Of a DNA stretch of 64,000 nucleotides, positions 26,374 through 37,520 are shown piece by piece (position 1 is the stretch's first letter; each line of letters starts with the position of its first letter). The stretch covers positions 59,470,574-59,534,573 of the forward strand of contig NC_089272.1 of NCBI RefSeq assembly GCF_963678975.1, in the 5' to 3' direction. The DNA comes from Dysidea avara. Its lineage: Eukaryota > Porifera > Demospongiae > Dictyoceratida > Dysideidae. A model generated the notes under the pieces. It made no database searches. It worked only from the letters and a program-made list of their open reading frames with translations, and was not told the DNA's origin. Made by a program: the position numbers and the translations under genes.

Positions 26374-26740
26374 TAGCTAATAACTTTTAATACCATTATG
26401 CTATGGCAATGTAATTTTAGCCCTTAGTAAGCATTTAATTGGCTTTATGATGCAAGTTACAAAATGCAAATAGTCTGCTCCAGTACTGAGATATGATCTA
26501 TAGTGTGACTGAGTGTGGTTTGTGCCCACATGCCCTGTTTACACAGGCCAGGTCACATACTGTATATTGCATAAAATTGTTTACTGCAAACCATGCACTG
26601 TATACTCACTGTTACAGTTATTGAATTGTACTGCATAATAAAACCCAGCCAAATGCTGTGGCTAGTCTTCTAGAATTTACTTTGGGTTCAATGTCTTTCA
26701 GCAGCTCTAACAGTTATAATAAAGCCCAATCCATCTACAA
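26374..26740 (+). repeat. 370-bp dispersed repeat, copy 1
   Basis: It runs from TAATAACTTTTAATACCATT through GGCTTTATGATGCAAGTTAC, CCCACATGCCCTGTTT and TTCTAGAATTTACT to AATCCATCTACA. A copy of about 90 percent identity in the same orientation lies at 37521-37890. No terminal repeats are clear. Confidence 0.85.
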
Positions 26741-26749
26741 ACATTGGAA

Positions 26750-26758
26750 TATATATAG

Positions 26759-26800
<42 letters not shown>
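26750..26800. repeat. (AT)n microsatellite
   Basis: An alternating AT run broken once by GC. Confidence 0.95.
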
Positions 26801-27050
26801 CCACTGATCTAAGCCATCTTTGTGTTAACAGAAAGGAGAAAGAGACTTTGTAAGTAATGTAGCCTCCATTTCAAAGCATCTAATTTCATTGGGGAGAATT
26901 CCCCACCCCCAGACTCAATTAATTTGCATGTGTTTTGTACATGTATTGTTATACTGTATGATTAAATACATAACAAGGTGGTACCTACTATGTTCACTCT
27001 AACATTGGTACAGCTCAAATTATTATATTGATGGTACTCTTGTTCTTTCA

Positions 27051-27590
27051 GGTGTAGGAATGATGCACATGTTAGTCTACAAGGATGCCTTAGGTGCAAG
27101 TAGTGTTTTGGTTGATGGGTTTAAACTGGGTGAGTACATGAGACAGCATTTTGCTGAGTATTTTTCTCTGCTCAGCCATGTCTCTTTCCACTGCCATCTG
27201 AACTTCCATGGCAACAATTACAACATGCGCCGATTCACCTTTGGTGTTGACAGTAGTGGCAACTTGAAAACTATACACTTCAACAATTATGATCGTCAGC
27301 CACTGGATGAATCACTGTACCAAGCTAAGGAACTGCTTTCTTGTGATGATGATGATGAGGCAATGAGGAAGATGTATCCAGGTATACGTTGTTTCCACCA
27401 GCTTCTCTACAGTGATCGTTTTCACAACAAGTTTGACTTGCGTCCTCGTAGGATGTTGATGTACAATAACAAAAGAGTACTGCATTCTCGTAAGCAGTTA
27501 ATTTCTGGTTTTCGGGTTGTATGTGGATTATTCCACAGTGAACAAGAGTGGCTCAGTAAACTGGAAAAAATGGAGCAAGACTTAGGGTAG
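27051..27590 (+). CDS. Gamma-butyrobetaine/trimethyllysine dioxygenase-like 3' exon
   Basis: The frame opens at a splice acceptor (TGTTCTTTCAG, ending 27050) and reads GVGMMHMLVYKDALGASSVL, then VDGFKLGEYMR, as in the SLxVDGF segment of BBOX1/TMLHE-type 2-oxoglutarate Fe(II) dioxygenases. Further on are the FNNYDRQPL segment, the distal iron ligand in NNKRVLHSRKQL, and the 2-oxoglutarate-binding arginine region SGFRVVCGLF, ending MEQDLG-TAG. This is the C-terminal half or less of the enzyme. The exon with the proximal HxD ligands should lie upstream but is not found between 24.9 and 27.0 kb, which is repeat-filled. The activity in the family is a step of carnitine synthesis. The exon is open with no lesion; whether the gene is whole is unknown. 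Confidence 0.7.
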   Translation, partial: GVGMMHMLVYKDALGASSVLVDGFKLGEYMRQHFAEYFSLLSHVSFHCHLNFHGNNYNMRRFTFGVDSSGNLKTIHFNNYDRQPLDESLYQAKELLSCDDDDEAMRKMYPGIRCFHQLLYSDRFHNKFDLRPRRMLMYNNKRVLHSRKQLISGFRVVCGLFHSEQEWLSKLEKMEQDLG

Positions 27591-27899
27591 AAATTTTATT
27601 TGTACTTCAGTGTGCACTTTGTGAATATAATAGCTAATTTTTTTGTTAATAGTTGTTATTTGGTCTTCATAATGTTAAGTTATATATTTAATGGGGTGGT
27701 ACATAGATAATAACATGCTGTAAACAAGCTCCTGACATGTCTTAATGGTTACCAATGACTTTTGATAATCCATAAAATACAGTATGCATCCCACTTGCAA
27801 TCAACTACAGTAGATTCAGTAGTGATCACAATTGTGATACAGTCATAGGTTCGATCCTTTCCATGACTATAGCTATAGATGTGTTTTAGTAGGGGTGGG
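27591..27899. other. 3' flank of the dioxygenase-like exon
   Basis: AT-rich, no ORF of note. A probable untranslated region; no polyadenylation signal stands out. Confidence 0.4.
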
Positions 27900-28410
27900 C
27901 TTATGAAAGTTACCACAGGAAAAAATGTGGCATTTCCTGTAGCAGGATATGTGCCGGAAATGTACAGGACAGGTGACATTTCCAGCACATATCCGGGAGA
28001 TGGAAATGTACAGGAAATTTGCAAATTTCCTGTACATTTCCTACTACATGATAGAGCACAATTTCCTGCAGATTTCCTGCACTGGACATATGAAATTTCC
28101 TACAGATTTCTTCTATAAGGTATTTATGAAATTTCCAATACATTTCCTCTATACAATATCTATGGAATTTCCTGTAGATTTCCTCTATACAATATCTATG
28201 AAATTTCCTATAGATTTCCCCTATACAATATCTATGAAATTTCCTGTAGATTTCCTCTATACAATATCTATGAAATTTCCTATAGATTTCCCCTATACAA
28301 TATCTATGAAATTTCCTACAGATTTCCCTTATACAATATCTATGACATTTCCAACAGATTTCTTCTATACAGTATTAATGAAATTTCAAATACATTTTTG
28401 TACAGTATCA
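27900..28410. repeat. 36-bp minisatellite plus TTTCCTGTACATTTCC palindromes
   Basis: From about 28089 there are eight to nine head-to-tail units of 36 bp, each starting ATGAAATTTCCT and containing TAGATTTCC and TATACAATATCT. Because 36 is a multiple of 3, a plus-strand frame stays open and gives a 12-residue repeat (MKFPIDFPYTIS). Upstream at 27930-28060 the same GGAAAT/ATTTCC words form inverted segments such as AGGAAATTTGCAAATTTCCT. I treat the ORF (27949-28503) as a repeat artefact. Confidence 0.85.
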
Positions 28411-29010
28411 ATGAAACTTATACATGTGGTAAAAACTGTAAACAATAATATCTACATGGTATTACATTATATACATGTACACAGTTACAAGGGTATAGTA
28501 TAGCTACAAGTTAGTCACATAGTGCAGTACCATATATCAGATTTTGTGACCCATCACGAAATTTCTTTTGCTTGAGACAAAGTGTGATCACCTGGGCTGA
28601 ACCTGTTTAATTGACTACCATCTTTATCATCATATCAGCATGTTTACTCCTTAAGCTTGAGTTTTAACTTTCATTAGCTCATCGTGTCACTCCTTGCTAG
28701 ATGTCTCTCTGCTCTCTTGGTGTATCGATGTCACTTAATATCTTCTTGGTTGATAGCTATTTCCACCTTGCCCTTAAGTTCGGCATATTACAGCTGCTCC
28801 ACTTTATTGAAGTTTCTGCAAATTGTATAATGTAAATGAATGCACGGTATAATACACATTAACAAAAAATGCAACCTACACTACAATATAACTAGTTGTC
28901 TTGGATATTTAAGAAAGTTGAACGATGCAAGATTACTGAAAACAGATCCAGTGTAACCATACGAAAAATGTTTGTGGTCAGGGCCAACAAATATGAAAAA
29001 CTGAATACAT
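28411..29010. other. No recognised feature
   Basis: AT-rich, no ORF with recognisable content. Confidence 0.5.
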
Positions 29011-29017
29011 TAATACT

Positions 29018-29700
29018 ATGCATAGAAAACACATTAAAGTAGGACCTAATGTATTTCGCAGACTGGACTCGCAGACTGGACTCGCAGACTGGACTCGCAG
29101 ACTGGACTCATGCACTGAACTAAACAGCTTCTTAACAGTTATCCAGGCATTATCTAGCTCCTGTACCACTGGAAACACCATTATCAAGCTAAAACTGTTG
29201 AAGCTGCTCTTCCTACAAAGTTACAGAGTTCACGAATACACTAATTTAATAGAATGTTTACAAAACATGTGTACTTGTGCATACTAGCAGTGGTGGAGGC
29301 TATTGTAGTTGCGTAGGATTAATTCCTTTGCTGCTTAGTACTAGTGGATAGGCTACTGTGAATGACCAGAAGTAAATACTTAGCGATGTAGTTAGTATTA
29401 CGCTATCCGCTTAATGCTGCCCGCTAAGCTAGTTTACATCTAAAAATATGTTGTCACTATATAGGCTGTGTAGAAAAGGCTATGTGTAACCTATATCTAA
29501 GCACTATTATAACGTCTTGTAAATATTCTAATAAATTAGTGCACGTGCGATATTTGTGACTTTGTAGGAAGAGCAGCTTCAGTAGTTTTAGCTTGACATT
29601 AGTGTCTACAGTGGTACAAGAACTAGGAAATTCCTGGATAATTGTTAAGAAGCTGTTTCTAACTTAGTGTGAGTCCACTCATCAAAATACATTAGGCCTA
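29018..29700. repeat. Inverted-repeat element with 14-bp minisatellite
   Basis: Segments 29035-29225 and 29560-29700 pair (for example AGCAGCTTC, AACAGCTTCTTAACA and CCTAATGTATTT against their complements). The left arm contains four to five copies of GACTGGACTCGCAG (29056-29109), which the right arm lacks. Confidence 0.7.
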
Positions 29701-29859
29701 TTAGTAGCAGGTTGGCAGCTATTCTTGAAAACTAGCTCCTTAAGTGGCTGAAATACAGCAGAATCAATACCAAAATCTTTGGCTGGCTGTTGAAGGCCAT
29801 CCACCACTGATTCTCATGAAGCGAGGTCCTCGTGTCAAAGCCAGAAAATGTGACTAGAG

Positions 29860-30836
29860 CCTGACAGGGCACCCAGAAAACATAACCTCAAGAAACCAGT
29901 TTTGAGCATCAAAATCGCCGGATAGTTTGATAGTGTAGCTACCCCCTAGAGGTGGTCGTTCAATTTCCCCTGGTGTATAATTTGGATCCGCTTTCTAAAA
30001 TCAAGTTACAAATAATGGTAAAGTACTGTGTGGTATTATGTTCAATCCAAATGCACCTGGGAATGCATACATACTACTCAAGGTACTACTTAGCACAATT
30101 ACTGTAGGCAAGATATGAGCAATGTAGGATATAAGGTTACACATATTTTGAACAGGATGTCTGTTTGTGGTCTTGTTTAATGATACACCACAGAATAAAC
30201 ACATACTACAAACAAATACATAATTACAAACAAGACTTGTAATCACAAAAGAGAACCTCACCTACAGACCAGGTAACACATCAACGACATTCAGTAACAG
30301 CTCAAACTCAATTGTAGGTTGGCATCCTGAGGTCCGATGGACTTTTTCAACAGGTGCTATAGTCTTAATGATGTTCACCATCTTGGCAAAGCTACCATTC
30401 TCTTAATATATCTGCTGATACATTCTGCTGACGAGTAACACAATATTTATCTCCAGACATACTACTCTATTGATGAGTGCGATTTTGATAACCTGGATAT
30501 AATAAATATTTGTGTACTGGACTAGGCGACTCTAAATGATGCCTACCTTGTTTTCCTGCACCGAGTTGTAGTAAGAAGAGCTTGTTTGTTTCCTCACATT
30601 AGAAGCAGTGGCAATAATACCATTCCATTTCACATACCCATATGAAATTATAGCTGTTAAGGTAGGCGGGTGATGTGCGAGTAGTGACTTGAGTCCAGAA
30701 CCCCTCGAGTCGAGACGGCCGCTTCACTGGCATTCTTTTATTTCACTACTTGCTTGCGGAGTCTTCTCTTTCTCTATGTCACAGAAGAACGCTTCGATTC
30801 TCTCCAACTTTCTGCCAGCACCTGCCAACGTCGCCA
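29860..30836 (-). other. Possible broken minus-strand gene, unassigned
   Basis: Several short minus-strand segments look exon-like. One is an ATG at 30836 giving MATLAGAGRKLERIEAFFCD. Another, near 30560, ends at donor AACAAG/GTAGGC. A third (about 30420-30255) reads MVNIIKTIAPVEKVHRTSGC and ends at CTGTAG/GTGAGG, where the last codon is a stop. A fourth (about 30000-29865) reads DPNYTPGEIERPPLGGSYTI, then KLSGDFDAQNWF. The phases cannot all be joined, and no domain is recognised, so a decayed gene and chance are both possible. Confidence 0.25.
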
Positions 30837-31031
30837 TTTTTAATGTTCCCGCGCAGCATAACAAACGCCTCAACTTTTGTCAGAAAAAAACTATTAAGTT
30901 GCGCGCTTAGGTTAAAATCGATCGGTTAAAATTCTTGCTCTTTGCGACCCACCCAACCTTTTACTCTAGAAGAGAAAGAGAGTATCTTCCCTCATATTAT
31001 GTACAGCTAGCTAAATATTATAAGTAGCTAT

Positions 31032-31065
31032 ACCATAGATTATATAGAGGGCTATAATCTATGGT
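31032..31065. repeat. 34-bp palindrome ACCATAGATTATA
   Basis: A perfect 13-bp inverted repeat around TAGAGGGC. The half-site recurs singly at about 7150, 41066 and 63390. Confidence 0.9.
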
Positions 31066-31603
31066 TTTAAACTCTAGTGCACAGACTAACGTACGAGAAG
31101 CCATACAATTGCACGTAAGAGTTTGCTACTTGATATTATTTCAGCCCTTCAGTACACTCAGACTTACTTCAAAGATTCTGTTGAGCAGCATACAACTGTC
31201 AGCACCCAACTAAATTACGTTTAAAATGCTTTCAGATTGCTGCATCTCAGGCTTGAGTAATGATTTTTAAAATTTTCCTGGTGGAGGGGGTGCCTGCCCC
31301 CAGACCCCCTTGAAAATATGCTACAATTGCTATGCCCTCAACTGTGGTGGCCCACCCGCCCCTATTTTGCCAGAGCCAGCCCTGCTTGGTAGTCTTGTTT
31401 GGTTACACTTTGGTTCACACTTATCAGATTTGATCAATTTAATTGTTCAGGACAAGTAGTGCAATCTGGATCCAGAGGCAGAGATGTTTCAGTGCCCACA
31501 GGTGATTAGTATTGTGAGCAACTGGCAATCTGGCTCAGTGCCCGAGACATGGTGAAACACGTAGTAGCTACTGTAAAACATGAAGAAGTTAATTATATAA
31601 TTA
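31066..31603. other. No recognised gene
   Basis: One GC-rich stretch (31275-31310, GGGGGTGCCTGCCCCCAGAC) resembles the end of a sponge-type MITE without a visible partner. Confidence 0.4.
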
Positions 31604-31901
31604 CAGGGGAAGATCCAGACTTTTAAAAGGGGGGGTTCCACTTTAAATTGCAACTTCATTCTAGCTGTAAGTTGAAGATCAAAAAAAAAAAAGGTCATTA
31701 CCTGCTGACAATAGCTGCCCCTCACCATAGATGCCCTCACCAACTACATTTCCTTATTTATAACTGTATACATATAGCTTGCTACACTGCTCCTCAAAAG
31801 ACTACTGTGACTTCTCTATTAGAGTATCTCGAGTAAGAGAGGCTCTTCTTTCAAAAGGGGGGTTCCATGGAACCCTTTGAACCCCCCTGGATCTGCCCCT
31901 G
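31604..31901. mobile_element. hAT-like MITE, degenerate
   Basis: The ends CAGGGGAAGATCCAG and CTGGATCTGCCCCTG pair. Inner palindromic AGGGGGGGTTCCA/TGGAACC segments also pair. The interior has ACTGTGACTTCTCTATTAGA and TATCTCGA words and a run of A followed by AGGTCATTACCTGCTGACAA, both shared with 51.97 kb. No exact target duplication is seen. Confidence 0.65.
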
Positions 31902-33165
31902 AATTTGATACAGAATTTTGCATGTATGATCAGCTTTGGCTACACAGCATGTGCAATTCCCACTGAGCCAAACTGGAAATTGACAAATAGCTACACCAAA
32001 ATCTTTTAAGTGCATTCTATGTAAGTAATCATGCATCAGATGTAAAGCAAAAGCACACATCACAATGTCGACCCCATTTGATGTGGTGTCAAACTCATAC
32101 ATTATGTAGAGTCGTTTTTCTACGATAAAGTGTGTGGGAATACTACCTTAAATAGACATATACTTCCTGTAGCCAATATAGCTCCTAATGGTGTTCAGTC
32201 CCCTTCATTGACTCATTGTCAATAGTCTCTCAACGGACCACCCTATAGTTTGTGGCTGCTGATAGTAAAATATCTGAGTTGAGTTAGCTACATATACGTA
32301 TGCTGGTGAGAATTTTATAAATTTATCCCAGAAATTTTATTGTAGTTGTAGTGGCACAATGGATCCTAGCCACTACTGCTATGATCCAGTAGCAGTAGTG
32401 GCTACTGGATGGTAGCTTCATTGGTTTCGTATACATAATTATGTGTTGACCTGGTTATGGTGGTACTCCTCTGGTAAGAGTAGAAAGGTGTGTGCTGAAG
32501 TTCCAACAGGTACTGTAGAAAATGTATGGGAGATGAGTTTCCCAGTTCGCTGTGAAAATTGTTCCAGCTCATCGATAAAATGATATTTTGTTTATTGTGA
32601 GATGACACATAACAACCTATAATATTATTTAATTTTATGGTGATCCTGTGTAATTCATAATACAAAGTGACGTAATTATGCAAAGGTTGCTTGTTTTCTG
32701 TTTTGTGCCATGGTTACCAATGGGGCTCAATAGAGAGTGTCTGGAAAGCCACCCATTTGTTTGTTTAACCATTACTAGCACTTACAAATTGTGGCAAACC
32801 TATTATATCAAACAGCATGTAGCATTTTTTGAGCTGTAACAATTTGTTATTACATATATAGGTATATTGATCACGAGATTAAAGTTTGGTGCATGGGTTA
32901 ATTTCTATATTCTGCAAGACAACAAAAACTGTGAAGTGTGCGATAGAATTTTCAGTGGATGCAGATATATTCATGTAATAATTCTACCTTTAGCTACCAG
33001 TTAAACTGCATAGTACAAACTGAAAATAAAATTATTGCAAAATTCTACAATAATTTGAGCTGAAGTGTAACCATATCAATTTAAAATTCCATAGTAACTT
33101 CAAATCAATGACAGTAAAAGTGGCACGTGTCAAACTTATATTACGTGCCTAACTGCAAACTACCG
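31902..33165. other. No recognised gene
   Basis: A small hairpin AGTAGCAGTAGTGGCTACTG-type repeat lies at about 32365-32410 (CCACTACTGC pairs with GCAGTAGTGG). Otherwise AT-rich with no supportable feature. Confidence 0.45.
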
Positions 33166-33690
33166 TAACAGGTGATAAGTACTAATACAGAAAATGCACC
33201 AGAAATGTAAACAAATTACCTTGAAATTTCCGCATAACTGGAAATCACCTGGACAGGTGGTATGTACTAGTACAGGAAATGTTCCAGAAATGTGAACAAA
33301 GAACTCCTTGACAAAATATGGTTGTGGAATTTCCTGCACAACTGGAAATTAGATGGAAGAGTGATATGTAGAAGTACAGGAAATGTGTCAGAAATGTAAA
33401 CCAAAAAATTTCCTTGACATTTCCAGTTCCAGGAAATGTGACATTTCCAGTTCCAGGAAATGTGACATTTCCTGCATGAGTGGAAATTGCCTGGAAAGGT
33501 GGCATGTATTAGAGCAGGAAATGTGCCAGAAATGTGAACTAAATATTCCTTGACAATTTTGAAAGTGGCATTTCCTGCAAAACTGGAAATCACTTGGAAA
33601 GGTGATATGTACAAGTACAGGAAATGTGTCAGAAATTCAAACAGAAAATTTCCTTGACATTTCCTGTACCGATATAACCGCCGGAAATGT
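33166..33690. repeat. Degenerate tandem array of about 120-bp units
   Basis: Units contain AGTACAGGAAATGTGTCAGA, then CCTTGACATTTCC and CACAACTGGAAAT. About four copies are recognisable. The words TTTCCTG/CAGGAAA are shared with the 28-kb array in other arrangement, so the two may derive from one family. Confidence 0.7.
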
Positions 33691-34640
33691 GGTATTTTTT
33701 GCTGTGTACTGTGTATGCTTTCTAGATGTTTGACAAGCTTTTGACTTTTGAATATATAGGAATTTTCTACTGACTGAAAGACTTGACGCCATATGCATCA
33801 CAGTATTTCACTTGGATATAATCCACAGCAATTGTAAAATATATTAGTTATTAACACTTGTCCTTGGCTTCAAGCCTCGGACTCAAGCTTGTGTCAATAA
33901 CTAAGATATTATTTTACTCCTGCTGTGGTAAAAGTATAATATTACATTGCCTATGCGATAATATTGCGAAAGCTAAATGCATTCAATAGTGTAAAAGGTT
34001 TCTCTCATTTTAGTGGCACCATTTCCAGCCATATATCCCTGTTAAGGATGCCTAAGATGCAAGGTAAGTACTTACATAAGAGCATATATAGCTATAGATT
34101 ATTGACCTTGAGAACGTCTGCCATGGTCGTTGAAAGTGCTGCCATGTGGTTGAAAGCAATTTTTTAGTAATAACTAGTTGTTGAACTGTGAAAAACGAAA
34201 CACCTGTATTACATATGAGAGGTCTATTAAAGATTTGTGAAACAATTTCCATAATTCAACCAACACCTGTACATTAATCAAAAGTGGTGAAGAAAGCATG
34301 TGAACAAAAATAACAGCTCAACATGTACACTGTAGCTTTTAAGAAAATGAAAAGTTTCACAGAATAGATGTATTGAACTAGGTCGGAGACATTACACTGT
34401 CTCATTTTTAAAGCTCTTTCTCTCATTGAATAACATAATTATTGAATTCCCCAAACACTTGGGGAATTTGTTTTATACAAATTCCCCAACACTTGGGGAA
34501 TTTGTTTTATATCAGTTCGAAATTTCTGTGATGCATATTCTATTAAGAACAAAATTGTGTTTCTTATAGAAGAATAGATTTTCAATATATATATAGGATT
34601 CTGACCCTTTACTTAAAAGATCATAATTATAGTCTTGCTA
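33691..34640. other. No recognised gene
   Basis: A 27-bp direct repeat around CACTTGGGGAATTTGTTTTA occurs twice at 34455-34512. Nothing else. Confidence 0.5.
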
Positions 34641-34644
34641 CTTA

Positions 34645-35300
34645 TTTTACTCAGTAGGACCCAATTCTCTTCTGCAAGCAACAGACAAATTTCATAATAA
34701 CAAAAAAATCAACCGTTGCCCCTAGCAACCTAAATTTTACACTATTTGTAGGTGTCAATGTTTTACGTCACCTCTCCAAGTTTTAAAAGGATAGCATATA
34801 TAAGTCATGAGATATGACATTTCGAAGTTGCAATTTTCCCATACATTGTCAATGAGAGGGGCAACAGTTGCCCCTTCTCAGTAATCACAGAAATTGTGGG
34901 ATTTAAAGAATGTCATATCTTATGACCTATATACACTATCCATTTAAAACTTTGATGAAAGATTATTGTTGACATTCACACCTACAAATTATGTAAAATT
35001 GAGATATATGTACTTTTGAATTTTTGGTTTTTGTATGTGTTGAAATACCTGATTTTTGTGATTGCCCAGAAGGGGCAACTGTAGCCCTCCCACATAGATA
35101 TGTATAGGAAAATCACAAATTTCAAATTGTCATATCTTATGACATATATATGCTATCCTTTCAAAATTTGGCAAAGTTACTTTAGACATTATCACCTAAA
35201 AATAATGGAAAATTCTGGTTGCTAGGGGCAACAGTTACTATTATATGCTATAAAGCCTTATTATGGAATTTGTCCATTACACTGGGTCTAAAGTACTAGT
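34645..35300. mobile_element. Non-autonomous element with long inverted repeats
   Basis: GTTGCCCCTAGCAACC (34715-34730) pairs with GGTTGCTAGGGGCAAC (35217-35232), and further out GACAAATTTCATAATAA pairs with TTATTATGGAATTTGTC. Inside, TGACATTT and AGGGGCAAC words recur three times. Outer ends lie near AGGACCCA (left) and TGGGTCTA (right). The superfamily is not identified. Confidence 0.7.
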
Positions 35301-35361
35301 AAGTATAGCTATTAGTATTTCAGACAATGAAACACTTCTCGTTTCATCAATCATTATGATA

Positions 35362-35410
35362 ATTTGTATGCACCCCAATGGCTTGCCTTTCCATTGGAGC
35401 GCATACAAAT
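35362..35410. repeat. Short strong hairpin
   Basis: ATTTGTATGC and CCAATGG pair with CCATTGG and GCATACAAAT around a 9-nt loop. It may be a small element remnant; no function is implied. Confidence 0.75.
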
Positions 35411-36010
35411 TTTAATGACATACATATGCGTACCAGTAAGGTGCATATATTGAAATCACTACAAAACTCAACCTTGATATTAATCACACAGAAACAAAGC
35501 AACCTTTGAGACAAACTATTAATTTGACCTTACAAATTAGAAATGAGGTCACAAAGAACACCTTAGCCATGTTTAGGAGCTATAATGAAAGTTACAATTA
35601 TAATAAGGTGGACTTATATACTGAGGTGGTCACTAAAATGAGCTAGGTTTTGCTGAAGTGTAGAAAATATAGCATGAGTTTTCATCAATTATTTTTCATA
35701 CAAAAGCAAGCTAGGCTATGATTATATGTGCATACCTCCAGTCTTGCTTTGTGTGTGTGCTTGTCTCTATTTGCGACATTCACCACAATAATTATAATTA
35801 ATAATCACTGCAGACATGCATGTATGGAGTATGATTAACTGTACAATAGTATCAGTATAAACAAATGAAGAAATACAAAATGCAAGCATGAGATTGTTAT
35901 GCAGATTTGTGAGGTATTGACAAGCCAGTCTACTTTACAAAACATGAAGCAAAATGTGGCAAAACTGGGTACATACAAGACTGCATACATAAATGAGGCG
36001 TTGGTATACA
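35411..36010. other. 3' flank of the fibrinogen-related gene
   Basis: No ORF or repeat that I can support. Confidence 0.4.
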
Positions 36011-36895
36011 TCATTGTACATAGAGTTGAATTAAGTCAATCGCAACACCCTCATTGTTATAACCCTCCTTCTGACAAAGCCTGACTTCAACATCTTCTTG
36101 TTGAACTGTTGCAAATTGCCGCAAGAACCATGGCATGCCGACAGATGTACAACAATTGTTATTAGTACCCACACATCCTTCACCGTCCCACAAAGGGTCC
36201 TCAGTGTAATATTTGTCATTAGGAGGAGACCCATCAACAGCATTGCCACTCTCACAATAGTAATCTTCTCCAACAAATGATGGTGGTACTACAGTTGAAT
36301 ATGTTGCACAAGGACAGTTTCTTACTGGAGTGTTCCGATCGTCATCATATCCAACTGCATATGTCCACACATGTCTTCGAGGGTGACTTATTGTAATTGA
36401 CACACCATTTAAATAGGGAATATTGATACTGTACCTACTCATACAGCTTGATCTCCCCTTCTGATAGCCTTTAGCCCGTCCACATACTTTTGTGTATTCA
36501 ACACCGTTTACTGTGTAGTTTGTTCCAAAGCATCCAGGAGTAGTGGTAAAGACTTGATGACAGAGGTCAACACCATTGATAGTCTCTTTAATTAAATCTC
36601 CAGGGCAGTTGTCTCCCCTGCTGGTGTCTAGGTCAGCAATCTTCATCCAACCTCCCTTGTGTCCACCACACTCCAGTTGCATATCACAGTAGACTTGATG
36701 CACACCAGTAGAAGTTTGGATCCAGTAATCATCGGAAACTCCTCTACTTGCCTTGTTGATTTGATAAATGTCATCACAAGACTTTCCAGGGTTAGATTGC
36801 AGCAATCCTAAACCACTGCAAAAGCTGGAACACACCTCCTCTGAGGCTGCAAAGCTTGTCAGTATAACAACCAGAAAGCTCTTGACAAGGACCAT
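36011..36895 (-). CDS. Secreted fibrinogen-related (FReD-like) protein
   Basis: An intact single-exon frame of 294 residues. The first 18 or so residues (MVLVKSFLVVILTSFAAS) form a signal peptide. SCDDIYQINKAS and VHQVYCDMQLECGG then match the start of a fibrinogen C-terminal-like domain (CDDI...YCDM), followed by GGWMKIADLDTSRGDNCP. The rest follows a cysteine-rich pattern found in secreted sponge and cnidarian proteins of unknown function: VCGRAKGYQKG, HVWTYAVGYDDD, NCPC, DPLWDGEGCVG, NCCT, PWFLRQF, EVRLCQ and a C-terminal IQLYVQ. About 19 cysteines suggest disulfides and extracellular action, perhaps lectin-like recognition. The start is chosen because it gives the signal peptide and sits about 40 nt downstream of a TATA box. 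Confidence 0.88.
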   Translation of the reverse strand: MVLVKSFLVVILTSFAASEEVCSSFCSGLGLLQSNPGKSCDDIYQINKASRGVSDDYWIQTSTGVHQVYCDMQLECGGHKGGWMKIADLDTSRGDNCPGDLIKETINGVDLCHQVFTTTPGCFGTNYTVNGVEYTKVCGRAKGYQKGRSSCMSRYSINIPYLNGVSITISHPRRHVWTYAVGYDDDRNTPVRNCPCATYSTVVPPSFVGEDYYCESGNAVDGSPPNDKYYTEDPLWDGEGCVGTNNNCCTSVGMPWFLRQFATVQQEDVEVRLCQKEGYNNEGVAIDLIQLYVQ

Positions 36896-36934
36896 GATTC
36901 TTGTTCCAGATGAACTAAGCCAAAATTTCAGCAG

Positions 36935-36942
36935 TTTATATA
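36935..36942 (-). promoter_or_regulatory. TATA box of the fibrinogen-related gene
   Basis: TATATAAA on the minus strand, about 40 nt before the ATG at 36895. This implies a very short 5' leader. The spacing fits a core promoter; no other element is called. Confidence 0.5.
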
Positions 36943-36959
36943 GCAGCGACTAGCTGTAA

Positions 36960-37520
36960 CACATGTTATTGTATGGCCTGCCATACATGTATATCATACA
37001 CCATACTTTGAAGTTTAACAAAAACCTTATAATTATTTGAATCCCAAAAGCGCAGTACAAAGTTTAATGCAATTTACACAACTATTTGTTTAAAATTACT
37101 CAGCTATGATATCACACTGTGCAGATACTAACAGCTACACATCAGTACATATATTATTCACTGGTGCATTAATCATCGCACACTAGTATTCATGCTTGTA
37201 TTAGTACTAGACTACTCATTGAAATCATGTGACCCTTTATTTATCAGCTCACTTCACGTATTATTGAGAAGTACATGAAGGCTTTGAAGTTTGAACTAAT
37301 TTTATGCACTTCACATGTCATGAAAACTACTCACAGTGACATTGTGTATAACTGCTTATTATGGTACCATGCCACATAGAAGTAGCTATTATTATGAGTA
37401 TTATACTATTACAGAGTATATAGTTGAATACTACAAACCCATGATTGTTTTAGGTAATCCAAAGGCCGCAACACAAGTTGCTGTCAGACCGATCTTTGCA
37501 TACATTTCAAGCTTCCTTGA
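36960..37520. other. Upstream flank, no feature
   Basis: AT-rich region upstream of the fibrinogen-related gene; no ORF of note. Confidence 0.4.

Noticed and set aside
27949-28503. 184-codon ORF with MKFPIDF repeats
   Set aside because: The frame is kept open by a 36-bp minisatellite; no domain, no flanking gene structure.
36098-36953. Plus-strand ORFs over the fibrinogen-related gene
   Set aside because: Short shadows of the intact 294-codon minus-strand gene.
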